NCBI GenBank assembly: GCA_027924645.1
Contig: BSBN01000843.1
Coordinates: 124,001-188,000 of the forward strand
Reading direction: 5' to 3'
Length of the DNA: 64,000 bases
From: Cunninghamia lanceolata
Lineage: Eukaryota > Streptophyta > Pinopsida > Cupressales > Cupressaceae
Position 1 is the stretch's first letter; each line of letters begins with the position of its first letter. Of this stretch, positions 12,561 to 24,100 are shown one piece after another. A model generated the notes under the pieces. It saw only the letters and a list, made by a program, of their open reading frames with translations. It did not search any database and was not told where the DNA came from. The position numbers and the translations under genes are program-made.

Positions 12561-13740
12561 ATGCCTCCACGAAGAAATCATATTGGGAGGAATGCTTTGA
12601 CGGAAGAGAATTTTAGAGCCCTATAAAGGCAAATCGATGCATTGCAAGAGGAGCTATGAAGAGGGTTTGATCCAAGAATAAGAGAAGAAAGTGAAGATGA
12701 AGCTGAAAAAGAGCTATCTGAGGAAGAATAAGAAGCTGCAGGAGATCCTGCAGAAGTTAGGCTGTTAAGGGCCATTTCTAAGATTGGAAAGAGGCCCAGG
12801 ATCAAAGTTTCTACATAGTCTAGAGATTTATATCTAGAACAGCTTATTGATTGGATCAATAACATGGAGGAATATTTTGAGTATGAAGATGTGGAAGACC
12901 CAGATTGGGTCAAGTTTGCAAAAACAAAATTGAAGCGCCACGCCAGTATTTGGTGGAAGGAGGTCCAGTTGGAGAGGAATAGAAGAGGAAAAGGAAAGAT
13001 CACTAGATGGGATCAGATGGTGGAGAAACTGAAGAAGCAGTTCATTCTTGTGGACTATGAGATGGAGTTATTGAAGAAGTTGCAAGGATGGAAGCACGGC
13101 AACAAGTCTATTAAGGAGTATACAGAAGAGTTTTATAAGATTACAATTAGAACTAGTCATGCAGAGGCCAATAAGGAGAAGGTAGCCCATTACATTAATG
13201 GGTTGAGACCAAGTATTCAAGAGGAGCTGAGCCTGGTTAGAATGACCACCATAGAAGATGCATACCAGTTTTCCCTAAAGGTGGAAGAAAAGCTGAATAA
13301 AAGATTTGACAGCAAGCAAAGGGGAAGAGGTCAAGGCGGAAGGACTGGTGGAAGACCCTATGGGGGCCGAAATGAAGATTCAAAGAAAAGTGAAGAAGCT
13401 GGCACTAGTCAAAATTAGAGAGGAGATAATACCTACCATCCTCATGACCAAAACAATGGAGAGCAAAGAGGAAGAGGAAGAGGCTGACCTAGGCAAGGGC
13501 TTGGAAGAGGAGGTTTTAGAGGAACCTGTTTCCAATGTGGAGAAGAAGGGCATCGAGCATATGAGTGTCCGCAACATCAAGGAAGGACAAATAGAAGACC
13601 TGAAGGTAATGCATGAGTTGCACATGTAGATGAAGATGCACAGTCTGAGCATTCTGAAGATGCGGAAAGGGGAGAAACCCTAATTGTCAGAAGAACTTTG
13701 TTGAATGAGGAAAAAGAACCTAATTAGAGGAAGAGTTTAT
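12561..13740 (+). pseudogene. gag: Gypsy D Gag
   Basis: The ATG at 12561 (MPPRRN) follows the PBS by about 90 bases and is in frame with everything to about 16815. The conserved Gag fold lies at about 12840-13290, with WINNMEEYFEYE and then ASIWWKEVQ, typical of plant Ty3/gypsy capsid. A basic RG-rich stretch (13315-13380) follows, then one CCHC knuckle at 13527 (CFQCGEEGHRAYEC), all ligands intact. In-frame stops at about 12624, 12657, 12729, 12819, 13416 and beyond break it; most sit where CAG, CAA or CGA would be expected. In the cell such a Gag would form cytoplasmic particles that package element RNA; this copy cannot. Confidence 0.8.
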
Positions 13741-14275
13741 TCTGCACAAGGTGCAAATGTGAAGGTAAGTGTTGTGATATTATTATTGATAGTGGGAGCA
13801 ATGATAATCTTATTTCAGAGGAGATGGTTGACAAGTTGAAGTTGATAAGAAGAAAGCATCCGCATCCATATTAGATTGCATGGTTGCAGAAGGACCATAG
13901 AGCTTTGGTCAATGAGCAGTGTTTAGTGAAGTTCAAGATTGGTGACTACCATGATGAGGTGTTGTGTGACATCATACCGATGGATGCATGTCATATGTTG
14001 TTGGGGAGGCCGTGGCAGTATGATAGGAGTATTGTCCATGATGGTCGTGCAAATACATATTCCCTAACAAATGATGGAGTTCATCATAAATTGAAGCCCT
14101 TGAAAGAGGTGGAAGAAAAGGTATGTAGTACTGCTAGAATTTTCTTGGTAGATGGTAGAAAAATTTTGGAGGGTATGAAGCATGAGCATCATTGCTTTGC
14201 ATTGATTCCTAAGATTAGTCAAGAGAAATGTGAAGATGTACCAACAGAAGTCTCAGATATGTTGGAAGAATTTTA
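13741..14275 (+). pseudogene. Gypsy D aspartic protease and linker
   Basis: Same frame as Gag. The active-site motif is IIDSGSN at about 13779-13799, the DSG form common in plant gypsy elements (DTG or DSG is the catalytic Asp triad). The second conserved stretch, MLLGRPWQYD, lies at 13995-14025. A stop occurs at about 13872 and another (TAG) at 14274. It would cleave the Gag-Pol polyprotein. It lies directly between Gag and RT as in all gypsy elements. Confidence 0.75.
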
Positions 14276-15600
14276 GGATATTATCTCTGATAATGTACTA
14301 GAAGGTTTACCATCGGTGAGGAAGATAAGTCACCAAATGGATTTGATACCAGGAGCTAGTTTGCCGAATAAGGCAGCCCACAGAATGACTCTTGTAGAGA
14401 GTGAAGAGGTGAATAGACAAGTTCAAGAACTGTTAAGGAAGGGACTGATAAGGGAGAGCCTAAGTCCATGTGTAGTACCTACAATACTAGCACCAAAGAA
14501 AGATGGAGAATGGAGAATGTGTACAGATTATCAGGCCATCAATAATATCATGATCAAGTACAGGTTTCCATTGCCAAGAATGGATGACATAATGGACTAT
14601 TTGAGTGGAGCCAAGTACTTCACGAAGATTGACCTGAAGAGTGGGTATCACCAGATCCGTATCAGAGAAGGAGATGAGTGGAAGACAGCCTTCAAGAAAA
14701 AGGAAGGTTTGTATGAGTGGTTAGTCATGCCATTTGGGCTAACTAATGCATCGAGCACATTCATGCGGCTCATGAATGAGGTACTGAAATAATTTTTGGG
14801 AAGTTTTGTTATTGTCTATTTAGATGATATTTTGATTTTTAGTAAGACTTGGGATGAGCATTTGATGCATATCAGAAGAGTTTTAGAGAAACTGAGGGAG
14901 GAGAAGTTGTTGATTAATATGAAGAAATGTAGTTTTGCAAAGGAGTTGGTATACCTGGGATTTTTTGTCTCAGAGGAAGGTCTTAAGATGGACCCAGAGA
15001 AGGTGAGGGCTATCATTGAATGGCCTACACCAAGGAGTGCAACAGAGGTACGATCTTTTCATGGTTTGGCAATATTTTACAGAAAGTTTATAAGAAATTT
15101 TAGTAGCATTTGTGCACCCCTAACTGAGACAATGAGAGGGGATAGAAAAGAGTTTAGATGGACTAAAGGAGCAAACAAGAGCTTTGATACATTGAAGCAG
15201 AAAGTCGTAGAACAACCTGTTTTGGCACTTCCAGATTTCAATAAGGTATTTTAGGTAGATTGTGATGCTAGTGGTAGTGGTATATGAGCTGTTTTGAGTC
15301 AAGAAGGTAAGCCCATTGCCTATTTTAGTGAGAAGCTTAATGATGCAAAGAAAAAGTATTCTATTTATGATCAAGAGTTTTATGCAATAGTTTAGGCTTT
15401 GAAGAAATGGAGACATTATTTGTTGCCAAAAGAGTTTGTTTTATATACTGATCATTAGGCTTTGCAGTATCTTAATAGTCAAGGAAAGTTAAATCAAAGG
15501 CACTTAAAATGAGTTGAGTTTTTGAAGAGTTATACTTTTGTTTTGAAGCACAGGAGTGGGAAGTCCAACAGAGTTGCAGATGCCTTGAGCAAAAGGCAAA
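14276..15600 (+). pseudogene. Gypsy D reverse transcriptase and RNase H
   Basis: RT motifs appear in order in one frame: [13 protein letters not shown] (14509), [11 protein letters not shown] (14570), [15 protein letters not shown] (14618), [17 protein letters not shown] (14729) and the catalytic VYLDDILIFS (14812-14842), with the YxDD box intact. The thumb and connection LAIFYRKFIRNFS follows at about 15066. RNase H starts with VDCDASGSGI (15255), with YSIYDQEFYAIV, LYTDH and VADALSKRQ after it. Stops at 14790, 15252, 15285, 15393, 15456 and 15510 make it inactive. Several of these lie at Gln or Trp positions. Confidence 0.85.
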
Positions 15601-16740
15601 ATTTGTTGACAGAAATGACGATAGAGGTTGTTGGGTTTGATGAGCTCAAAAGTTTGTATCCTAAAGATCTAGATTTTGTAGAGGTCTGGAAAGCTTGTCT
15701 AGAACCTGTTAGTTTAGATAGGACAAAATGGTTAGATTTCATAATCCAAGATGGCATTTTGTTTAGAGGAATCCAGTTGTGCATTCCGAGGAGTTCCATG
15801 AGAGAGAACCTGATTAAGGAGAAGCATAGTGGAGGATTAGCTAGACACTTTGGTCGAGATAAGACCATTGCTATTGTTGGTAAACATTATTACTGGCCAC
15901 AATTATAGCAAGATGTGAGGAAATTTGTGCAGAGTTGCAGAGTGTGTCAGATGGAAAAAGGAACAAGTCAGAATACAGGGCTATGTCAGCTATTACCTAT
16001 ACCAGAGAAGCCATGGGATGATATTAGTATGGATTTTGTTCTTGGTTTACCAAGGACATAGAGAGGACATGATTCCATTTTTGTGGTGGTGGACAGATTC
16101 TCAAAGATGACACATTTTATTGCTTGCAAGAAGACTAATGATGCTATTCATATTGCTGAATTATTTTTTAGTGAGGTGGTGAGATTACATGGTCTACCAA
16201 AGAGCATAGTTTTAGATTGAGATACCAAGTTTGTTGGTTATTTTTGGAGGACATTGTGGAAGAAGTTGAAGATAGATTTGAAGTTCAATTCTGCACACCA
16301 TCCACAGACTGATGGACAAACGGAAGTGGTGAATAGGAGTTTGGGTAACCTGCTACAATGCTTAGTAAGAGATAAGCCCAAGGGATGGGATTTGATTTTA
16401 CCACGGGCTGAATTTGCTTACAACAATTCTATCAATAGGAGTACTGGTAGATTACCATTCCAGATTATATATGGCAATATCCCAAGAAATGATTTTGAGT
16501 TAAGAAAGCTGGACAAAGTTGAAAAGACAAGTGTTGAAGTTGAAGACTTTGTAGAACATCTGAAGAATTTGCATGAAGAGGTGAGAAAGCACATTAATAA
16601 GATGAATATTTAGTACAAGGCCAAGGTAGATCAAAAGAGGAGATATAAGGAATTCCAGGTAGGAGATGAAGTCATGGTTCACTTGAGAAAAGAAAGATTC
16701 CTAATTGGAACATATAATAAGCTAAAAATGAAGAAATTTG
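15601..16740 (+). pseudogene. Gypsy D integrase
   Basis: The zinc-binding N-terminal part (an H near 15845, then C-x2-C at about 15936, CRVCQ) precedes the catalytic core. The first Asp is in MDFVLGLPR (16029), the second in the stop-broken LD*DTKF stretch (16209-16226) and the Glu in HHPQTDGQTEVVNRS (16299-16340). The core ends with FAYNNSINRSTG. Stops lie at about 15906, 16059, 16218 and 16611. The order RT-RNase H-integrase confirms Ty3/gypsy rather than copia. Confidence 0.85.
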
Positions 16741-17079
16741 GACCATGAAATTTTTTGAAGAAACATGATTTAGGAAATGCATATGAGGTAGAGATGCCGA
16801 GTGGGATCAACAATTTCCCCTATTTTCAACATTGCTGATTTATCAGAATATCATGAAGGTGGAACAAAGGATGAACCAACAGAAGAACAGTGGAGTATTC
16901 TGACATCTACTTCAACCGAGGAGATAGAAGAGATCTTGGATAGCCGTGTGGGAAGAAGTACTTGGAACAGGCAATATGAAGAATACCTGGTGAAATGGAA
17001 AGGAAGGCATGTTGAAGATTATTCTTGGTTTTCTAAGGAAGATGTTGACCGTTTAGGTTTTCCTCACGCAAACACCTGA
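16741..17079 (+). pseudogene. Gypsy D integrase tail with chromodomain
   Basis: After a one-base frameshift near 16815 the frame resumes with PIFNIADLSEYHE, the usual end of the integrase GPY region in chromoviruses. The chromodomain is at 16920-17060: EEILDSRV, then YLVKWKGR, and WF where DSTW usually occurs. Chromodomains of this class are thought to guide integration to marked chromatin. The stop is TGA at 17077-17079, 38 bases before the 3' LTR. Confidence 0.8.
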
Positions 17080-17117
17080 GACATGACAGGGTCACTTCTC
17101 AAATTACCCTGGGTGAC

Positions 17118-17969
17118 TGATGTAGGAGGATCTAGTGGTGTAAGGGCAATCTTGCATCACCAAAAAAAAAGATTTGTTTCAAAATTGTTGATGTTCTTTC
17201 CATTTCTTTTTAAAATTTGTGGTTTTGGTTCCATAATCACTTGAATAATGATGTAGAACTTTAAGTTTTTCCAAACTGCTAAAAATAGCAACCTGCTATT
17301 TTTAGAAAGTTTGCATTTGGGCACGGATTGAAGTGAAAATTTATAGGAAGCTTAATAACTGAAAAATAAGACCTTTGACGAAGGAATCACGCAAAGCTCA
17401 TTTGCGAGCTAAAAGATATTAAAGTTTCTGTTTCCTGAAAAATGCCTGAAAATTATTCAAACTCAGGTTTGAGGCACTAAATGGCCCCGTACAGACCCAA
17501 AAATGGCCAAAACTAGAAAAGAAAAATCTTAGCATGTAGAACACTCCACGAGATTTCTGACGCATAAAATGGTTCGTTAATCAGACACCCGAATCAAAAG
17601 TTATGGCTCCCAGAAGTTGACCTATTTCTGGAGGGAGATGCAAATTTTGAAATTAGGTTGTTGGCCGCCAAAAAGACTATTAATAACCATTTTTGGGAAC
17701 CCTGGGTAGTAGTAGAGTTAAGGGGGAAGCATAGAGTCAAGAATAGGTGGGAAAACAGAAACCCTAGCTGATTTGGGGTTATAGAAGGCAGATAATTGCA
17801 GAGTCTTACGAGAGGAAGCTGTAATGTGTTGCAGCATGTGGATGGTTGGTTCCTCTGATTGTATTTGAGCTTCTGTAATGTAATAAGTTGTCCAAATCAA
17901 TAAAAGAAAGTTTTATTTTCTATGTACAATTTCTTTTGTTGTGTGTTTTATGATTTACCCCCTTCATCA
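17118..17969 (+). repeat. 3' LTR of gypsy D
   Basis: Starts TGATGTAGGAGG and ends CCCTTCATCA, followed by target duplication AGATT. It differs from the 5' LTR by scattered substitutions and about 30 extra bases near 17505-17545. Confidence 0.9.
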
Positions 17970-17977
17970 AGATTAGA

Positions 17978-17980
<3 letters not shown>

Positions 17981-18020
<40 letters not shown>
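17981..18020. repeat. (CA)20 microsatellite in NA-1 5' LTR
   Basis: Twenty perfect CA dinucleotides begin six bases after gypsy D's right target duplication. The matching place in the 3' LTR of NA-1 (about 38408-38416) has only a short AT run, so this is an expansion specific to the 5' LTR. Confidence 0.95.
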
Positions 18021-18023
<3 letters not shown>

Positions 18024-18232
18024 GAGAATTAATCATCTCCGTGGTTTTTCCCTTTTTAGGTTTTCCACGTAAAAATCTTGGTGTTCATGTGTCATGTTTT
18101 CATGGTTATTGTTCATATGCATATTGTGTTTATATTTAACTAGATTTGGAAAACAACTGATAGTTAAAGTGCAAGAAAAAGTTTTTAGAACACTGATTCA
18201 CCCCCCTCTTAGTGTTCCTGACAATCAACAAT

Positions 18233-18244
18233 TGGTATCAGAGC
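18233..18244 (+). promoter_or_regulatory. NA-1 primer-binding site
   Basis: TGGTATCAGAGC starts two bases after the 5' LTR end and is the standard complement to the 3' end of plant initiator Met-tRNA. Primes minus-strand DNA synthesis. Confidence 0.9.
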
Positions 18245-19441
18245 CAAGTTCCTCAGAAGAAGTTTAACAACTTGAGGAAGATCTGGGATAGTAGGATCAT
18301 GGCAGCAAGAAGATATGGAAATTATGAAAGATACAACCAACTAGAAGTAGCTCTTATGGATCTTGAAAGTTTTGAAGCAGAGGTCAGGGATTTGAAAGAC
18401 AACTTGCAACAAGATGATGAATGCATCTTAAAGCTAAAAGAGCAAGTCATGAAATTCAAAGACAAATACATAGAAGTCAATGATCAATTGTTATCAACAA
18501 ATGAAGCCTTGAATGATTTGGAAGCAGAAGTTGTAGAAAGATCAAGGGCAGAGGATGATCTGAATTTAATTGTGAAAAACAAATCAGAAGATTGTGCAAA
18601 ACTAGAAAAAGAAATTGCAAGTCTAAAAATGGACCTAGACAAGGCCAAAAGTTTTGAAGAAAAATTCAAGATAAGTACCGCAAAGCTTGATGAAATGATT
18701 GGAAACCAGAAGAGTGCAGATGACAAGCAAGGTTTGGATATGAAAAAGGGGAAAGTTCAAAATCTGGTCAAGCAAGCACTGAAGTACAACAAAACAAGGG
18801 AAATCAGTTCAGAAATTAGAAAAGATGACCTAGAAGACCTCCAGTCAGACAATCAAATGCACAAAGGTACCCATCTTTTCATGGTTATTGTAATTCATGT
18901 AATAAGTTTGGTCATAAGGCTACTTAGTGTAGGAGAAAAATAAATCAAAAGATTACATCATTCTCTGGTTAGTGTTTCAATTGCAAGAAAATTGGTCATA
19001 GAGAAAATGAATGTGGAAATCAGATCAGGAGAAGTCTCCACAATGAACAATCATTCAAAGGTAAATGCTTCACCTACAATAGAATTGGTCATAAAGATAT
19101 TGTATGAAGAAGTAAAGTGAGTCAAAATTCTATTAGGTGCAATGCATTCTATAAATTAGGACACAGATCAAATGAATGCAGAAGCTTAGTAAGAACTAAC
19201 TTTAAAAATACAAGGAATAGTCAATCATTTAATGGAAAGTGTTTCGCATGCAATAGATTTGGACATATGGGTAATCAATACAGATCAAATTCAATCAATG
19301 AAAGGAATCAAGGTCAAAAGAATGTGGTGTGCTTCAATTGCAATAAATTTGGACATGTTGCAAGATTTTATAGAAGCGGGAATGAGAAGAGAAATCACTA
19401 TTTTGAAGAAAGGAAAATAGAGTAGAGAAATGACAAGGGAA

Positions 19442-20819
19442 TGTTAGATTTAGGGCAGACAACTAAGAGGGGGGATGAATTAGTTGTCAAAAACTTTCTT
19501 GCAATTTAATCACTTAATTCCTTTCCTTAATTCAGCATCATGATAATAAATCAATCATAGAAACTTAATGCAACAAATCAAGAGCAGAAACATATTAACA
19601 CATATGACACCAAGATTTTGACGTGAAAAGCCCGGTTAAGGGAAAAACCACGGGGTGACTAACCCAAGATTGTATTCTCTGTTAGAAGAATAGAAAGAAC
19701 AAAATGGCACATGCCAATTAGGGCTCACTGCCTGAGCACACTGCTCACAAGAGGCTCACTGCCTACAAGAGACACACTGTCTACAAAATAATAAGTATCA
19801 CATACTTGAACTGAAGAATAGCATCTTCACCATGCTTGAGTTAGTTCCATTTAGGATCAATACTTCTGCTCTGCCTTTCACTCTACTCCTCTCTACCACA
19901 CTCTCATCTCCACAAGATACTTTTGAAATGACCTTACAACTCTTTATTTATACAAGACATCAACTTAGGGATAATCATCCAAGTCGGCATACATTACAGA
20001 GAAAATACATAAATACAACATGACTTATTACAAGAGGACTTCACGTGGATCAACCTACTGTCGGTTACATAGATCTGAGACTTCAATCCTTCTTTGGGAA
20101 CACACCATTCTTCATAGAGCATCTTCAAGATCATCCACAGGAAGTGTAACTCATTTGGTCAGCCAGACTCAGGAAGAACATCATCAACCGGAAGTAATTC
20201 TTCAATTACAAGCTCAATCTTTAATGCAGACCACCAACATGAATTGGACACAATCCAAGGACCTCCACAAGCTTGCTTGAATCACCAAGAACATCCACAC
20301 TACTATTGTCTACTGATATCATTCTCTCCTTTATTTAGAACCTTAAGAACACAGTCTATCATCACTATCATATTGGAATAGATGCTTGTGGACCTCCAAA
20401 TCATGAACCAATTGAGTTGTCACTTCACATGGACTTCCTAAACACTCCACCAAATCTGCAGAATAGGATATTGCATTTCTGGATCTCACTGGACCTATCT
20501 GTATCACTCTGTCACCTCTGAACACCTGCCAAAACTAGTTTTACTTAAGTGGCCATAACTTCTTCAGATCTTCATGCGGACCTCTGAAATATTTACTGGA
20601 TCATCTTGAGACACATATCTACAAACCCTTTGAAGTGCATCCTCTGATATTCATCTTAACTGGGATCTTTACCTCATTGTCTTCACTGTTCTTCTCTATT
20701 CCTGATTAGGACTGATTTTCTCAATATCCTCAGCACACAGCTCATCCAATCCTTATCATTAATGCAACATGAGTATGTTGACATCAATGACAACATTGGT
20801 TAGGCCCATACTTGCAACA
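19442..20819 (-). repeat. 3' LTR of copia A
   Basis: Matches 25345-26710 with scattered differences and small indels. On the minus strand it contains a run of GCAGTGAGCC-like repeats, then GTGGTTTTTCCC...CACGTCAAAATCTTGGTGTCAT, then ends in CACCCCCCTCTTAGTTGTC and CTAAATCTAACA. The first is an imperfect tandem repeat, and much of this block is shared with NA-2's LTR. Confidence 0.9.
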
Positions 20820-20848
20820 ATCTCCCCCTTTGTCATTGATGGCAACAT
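20775..20848 (-). promoter_or_regulatory. PPT/LTR junction of copia A inside an inverted repeat
   Basis: Arms 20775-20793 and 20830-20848 are 19 nt each, complementary with one mismatch. The loop contains the LTR edge (20819/20820) and the polypurine tract (AAAGGGGGAGA on the minus strand). The purine tract is the expected plus-strand primer. Confidence 0.8.
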
Positions 20849-21147
20849 ATGATGTGAAAAACTATTTTGACCATAAAAACAAGAACTTCTCCTCACTATC
20901 ACAACTCCCCCTATCAGCAACAACCATTTACATGTCTTCTCTTTCTTTCCTACTCCCCCTTTGATCAGAAACCACTTGTTTTTCACATGTCTTCTCTCCC
21001 CCTTTGACATTAATGGCAAAGGGCACATACTTGCATCACTTTCAGAATCATACCAGTTGCTCCTCTTGAGTGGTAGCTCCCTAAACATCAATCCAGATAA
21101 CGAGATATGATTGAGAGATTCACCAGACTGATGTACATCAGTGCACC
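20849..21147 (-). promoter_or_regulatory. 3' non-coding region of copia A with repeated PPT-like tracts
   Basis: On the minus strand the region between the Pol stop and the LTR contains several extra purine tracts of the type CAAAGGGGGAG or AGGGGGAG (near 20906, 20952 and 20996), besides the true PPT at the LTR edge. No coding sequence is convincing here. Confidence 0.7.
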
Positions 21148-24100
21148 TTAGTTCATAACCGGAGGGGTAATAACCCCTAACTTCTCACTGAGATACTCAA
21201 AAGAGTCCTTAGGAAGAGGTTTAGTAAAAATATCTGCAATCTGATCCTTGGAAGGCACAAACTCTAATCTGACTTCATTCTTGTTCACGTGTTCTCTCAA
21301 AAAGTGAAACTTGATGGATATATGTTTGGTCTTTGAATGCAACACCAGATTCTTAGATATATTTAATGCACTTGAATTATCATAGAAGATTGTGATAGGT
21401 TCCTCATACTCCACTCTGATGTCTCTTAGCATTTGCTTCATCCACAAAACTTGAGTGTAACTACTTGCCGCAACAATATATTCTGCTTCTGTTGTGGACA
21501 GAGATATTACCTCTTGTTTCTTGCTTAGCCAAGAAACCAATCTCTTCCCCAAAAAGAATGCTCCACCACTAGTACTCTTCTGGTCATCCACATCTGTATA
21601 TGCAAGAAGAGAGAAATCATGGTTTCTAAGATACCACAAACCATACTCAACTGTTCCTTTTAGATATCTAAAAATCCTCTTGATTGCCATGACATGAGAT
21701 TCTCTAGGATCATCTTGGAATCTAGCAACGAGACCAACAACATTCATAATGTCAAGTCTAGTTTGAGTGAGATACAATAGTCCTCCAATCATTGACCTGT
21801 ACTTTTTCTGATCAGGCTTAGGAGAGTCATCATCTTTGCTCAATTTACATCCGGTTGCCATGGGAGTATTCATTGGTTTTGAGTCTTCCATCCCAAATTT
21901 CTTCAACAATTCTTTCACATATTTGGTCTGAGAAATGAAGATTCCTTTATTTGTTTGAGTGATTTGTAGACCCAAGAAGAAATTCATTTCCCTATACATG
22001 GACATCTCAAATTCACTTTTCATTTGGTTTGCAAAAGTCTTGCACATACTGTCTCTTCCTCCAAAGATGATATCATCAACAAACACTTCAACAATCAAGA
22101 TATTTTCATGATAAATTTTGAAGTACAAATTACTATCAGCAGTACCTTTGTTGAAATCAATCTTCAAAAGATGCTTATCCAATCTTTCATACCAGGATCT
22201 TGGGGCTTGCTTTAGTCCATACAAAGCTTTCTTTAACTTGTAGACCATATCACCATGATCAGATAATTGAAATCCATTCGGTTGCTCAATGTATACTTCT
22301 TCTTCCAGGTTACCATTCAGGAAGGCAGATTTGACATCCATCTAATATACTTTGAAATCTTTGAAGGCAACAAAAGCAAGAAATAATCTGACTGCTTCAA
22401 TTTTTGCCACCAGAGCAAAAGTTTCTTCAAAATCAACTCCTTCTACTTGGGAGTAACCCTTGCAGACCAATCTGGCTTTGTTTCTAACTACTTCACCATC
22501 TTCATTTAGTTTATTCCAGAAGACCCATTTGGTTCCAATAACATTCTTATTTTTAGGTCTGGGAACAAGATCCCAAGTGTGATTTTTCTCAATTTGCATC
22601 AGCTGTTCCTCCATTGCTTTAGTCTAGTTTTCATCATTGCAAGCTTCATTCACTGTCTTAGGTTCAATCTTTGAAATCAGACAATACTCTTCTGAATCTT
22701 GAGCAATCCTTCTTCTGGTTTGTACACCTTTTCTTTTATCACCTATGATCTGATCTTCAAAGTGATTCAGTCTTACATACCTGGGAATTTTGGGAGTTCC
22801 TTGCACTTCTGATTCTTGAACAGGTTCATTCAAACTTATCTCTTCTTCCTAATTTTTCGGATCAGTTTGAATCTAAATTTTAGAAGGGGCTTGAGCTTCT
22901 TGAACAAAAACATCATTCTGATCATCTTCATCATATTCATAAAACCTTGAGGGTTTTTCAATACCTTCATCAACCTTCACATTTTTACTTTCCACAATCT
23001 TCCTTAATCTCTTGTTATAACACCGGTATGCTTTGCTTTGAGTAGAATAACCTAAGAATATTCCTTCATCACTTCTAGCATCAAATTTTCCTAGATCTTC
23101 ATCTCTTTTAATGTAACATTTGCTACCAAAGACTCTAAAATACCTCACAGTGGGAGTGATGCCAAACCAAAGTTCATAAGGAATCTTACCGGTATTGCTT
23201 CTGATTTGTACTCGATTGAGAGTATAGACTGCAGTGCTTATAGATTCTCTCCAATAGATCTAAGGAACATTTGCTTCCATCATCATGGTTCTAGTTGCTT
23301 CCTGGATGGTCCAATTCTTTCTCTCGACTACTCCATTCTGCTGTGGAGTCCTAGGAGCAGACAACTGTCTTTTTATTCCATGTTTCTCACAAAATTCTAT
23401 GAACTCACTGGATGTGAATTCTCCACCTCTGTCAGACCTCAGACATTTTAATTTTAATCCGATTTTATTCTCTACCATAGCCTTGAATATTTTGAATTTC
23501 TCAAGAGCTTCTGATTTCTCTTTCAGAAAAGTCACCCACATCATCTGGGAATGGTCATCAATTAATAACATGAAGTATCTATCACCTTGCACACTCCTGA
23601 TTCTTGCTAGACTACATAGGTAAGATGAACTAAGTCCAATAATCTAGTAGAGGACTATTCCTTACTTTTGAAAGTGACTTTGCTCTGCTTGCCCAACTGA
23701 CATTCTTTGCACAAGCTATTAGTAGGTTTCACAAGTCTTGGAAGATCTCTTACAGCCTAAGTGTTTCTTATCTTGATGATATTGTCAAAATTCACATGAC
23801 ACATTCTCCTCTGCCATAACCAACTCTGATCAATTTGAACAAATAGATAACTTTTACCAGTACCAACTAAATGGAAGATATTACCTTTTGTTTGAGTACC
23901 AGATGCAATCTCTGTTCTGGAACTTTCAAAGATCTTGCATTTTCCATTCTTGAATCAGAGATCATAGCCTTTGTCCACCAACTGTCCAACACTGAGAAGA
24001 TTGTGCTTCAGACCTTCAACATAAAGTACATTACTAGTTTTGTTCTTTCCATCAAAAGAAATGGTTCCTCTTCCTCTGATTTTGCTAGCAGAATTATCAC

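Larger units (their letters stand above)
11640..17969 (+). mobile_element. Gypsy D: Ty3/gypsy chromovirus, complete but decayed
   Basis: Ends are TGATG(C/T)AGGAG...CTTCATCA, with 5-bp duplications AGATT at 11635-11639 and 17970-17974. LTRs are 11640-12459 (820 bp) and 17118-17969 (852 bp). The length difference is mainly about 30 bp present in the 3' copy near 17505-17545 (ATGGCCAAAACTAG...). The PBS TGGTATTAGAGC starts at 12462. One long frame from the ATG at 12561 encodes Gag, protease, RT, RNase H, integrase and chromodomain. No good polypurine tract abuts the 3' LTR (the sequence there is CCCTGGGTGAC). It sits in the 5' LTR of NA-1, so it is younger than NA-1. Confidence 0.9.
10304..18230 (+). 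repeat. 5' LTR of NA-1, split by gypsy D
   Basis: The LTR is 10304-11639 plus 17975-18230, about 1.59 kb. It aligns throughout with the 3' LTR pieces 30695-31118 and 37545-38624. Near the start is TTGTCATTGATGGCAACA, one arm of the PPT-flanking inverted repeat in the 3' copy. The last 200 bases hold the block GTGGTTTTTCCC...TTCCACGT and the CCCCCCTCTTAGTGTTCCTG end shared in type with the copia LTRs of this window. Confidence 0.85.

Noticed and set aside
13306..13652. Glu-rich and Ser-rich frames overlapping gypsy D Gag
   Set aside because: Shadows of the Gag and knuckle frame, which is the one with CFQCGEEGHRAYEC.
15925..16110. Plus-strand open frame inside gypsy D integrase
   Set aside because: It is a shadow: the real integrase frame runs through the same bases with conserved CRVCQ and MDFV motifs.
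18960..19420. Separate cellular CCHC zinc-knuckle gene
   Set aside because: It is in line with the coiled-coil start behind a PBS and repeats the layout in NA-2, so it is ORF1 of the element.
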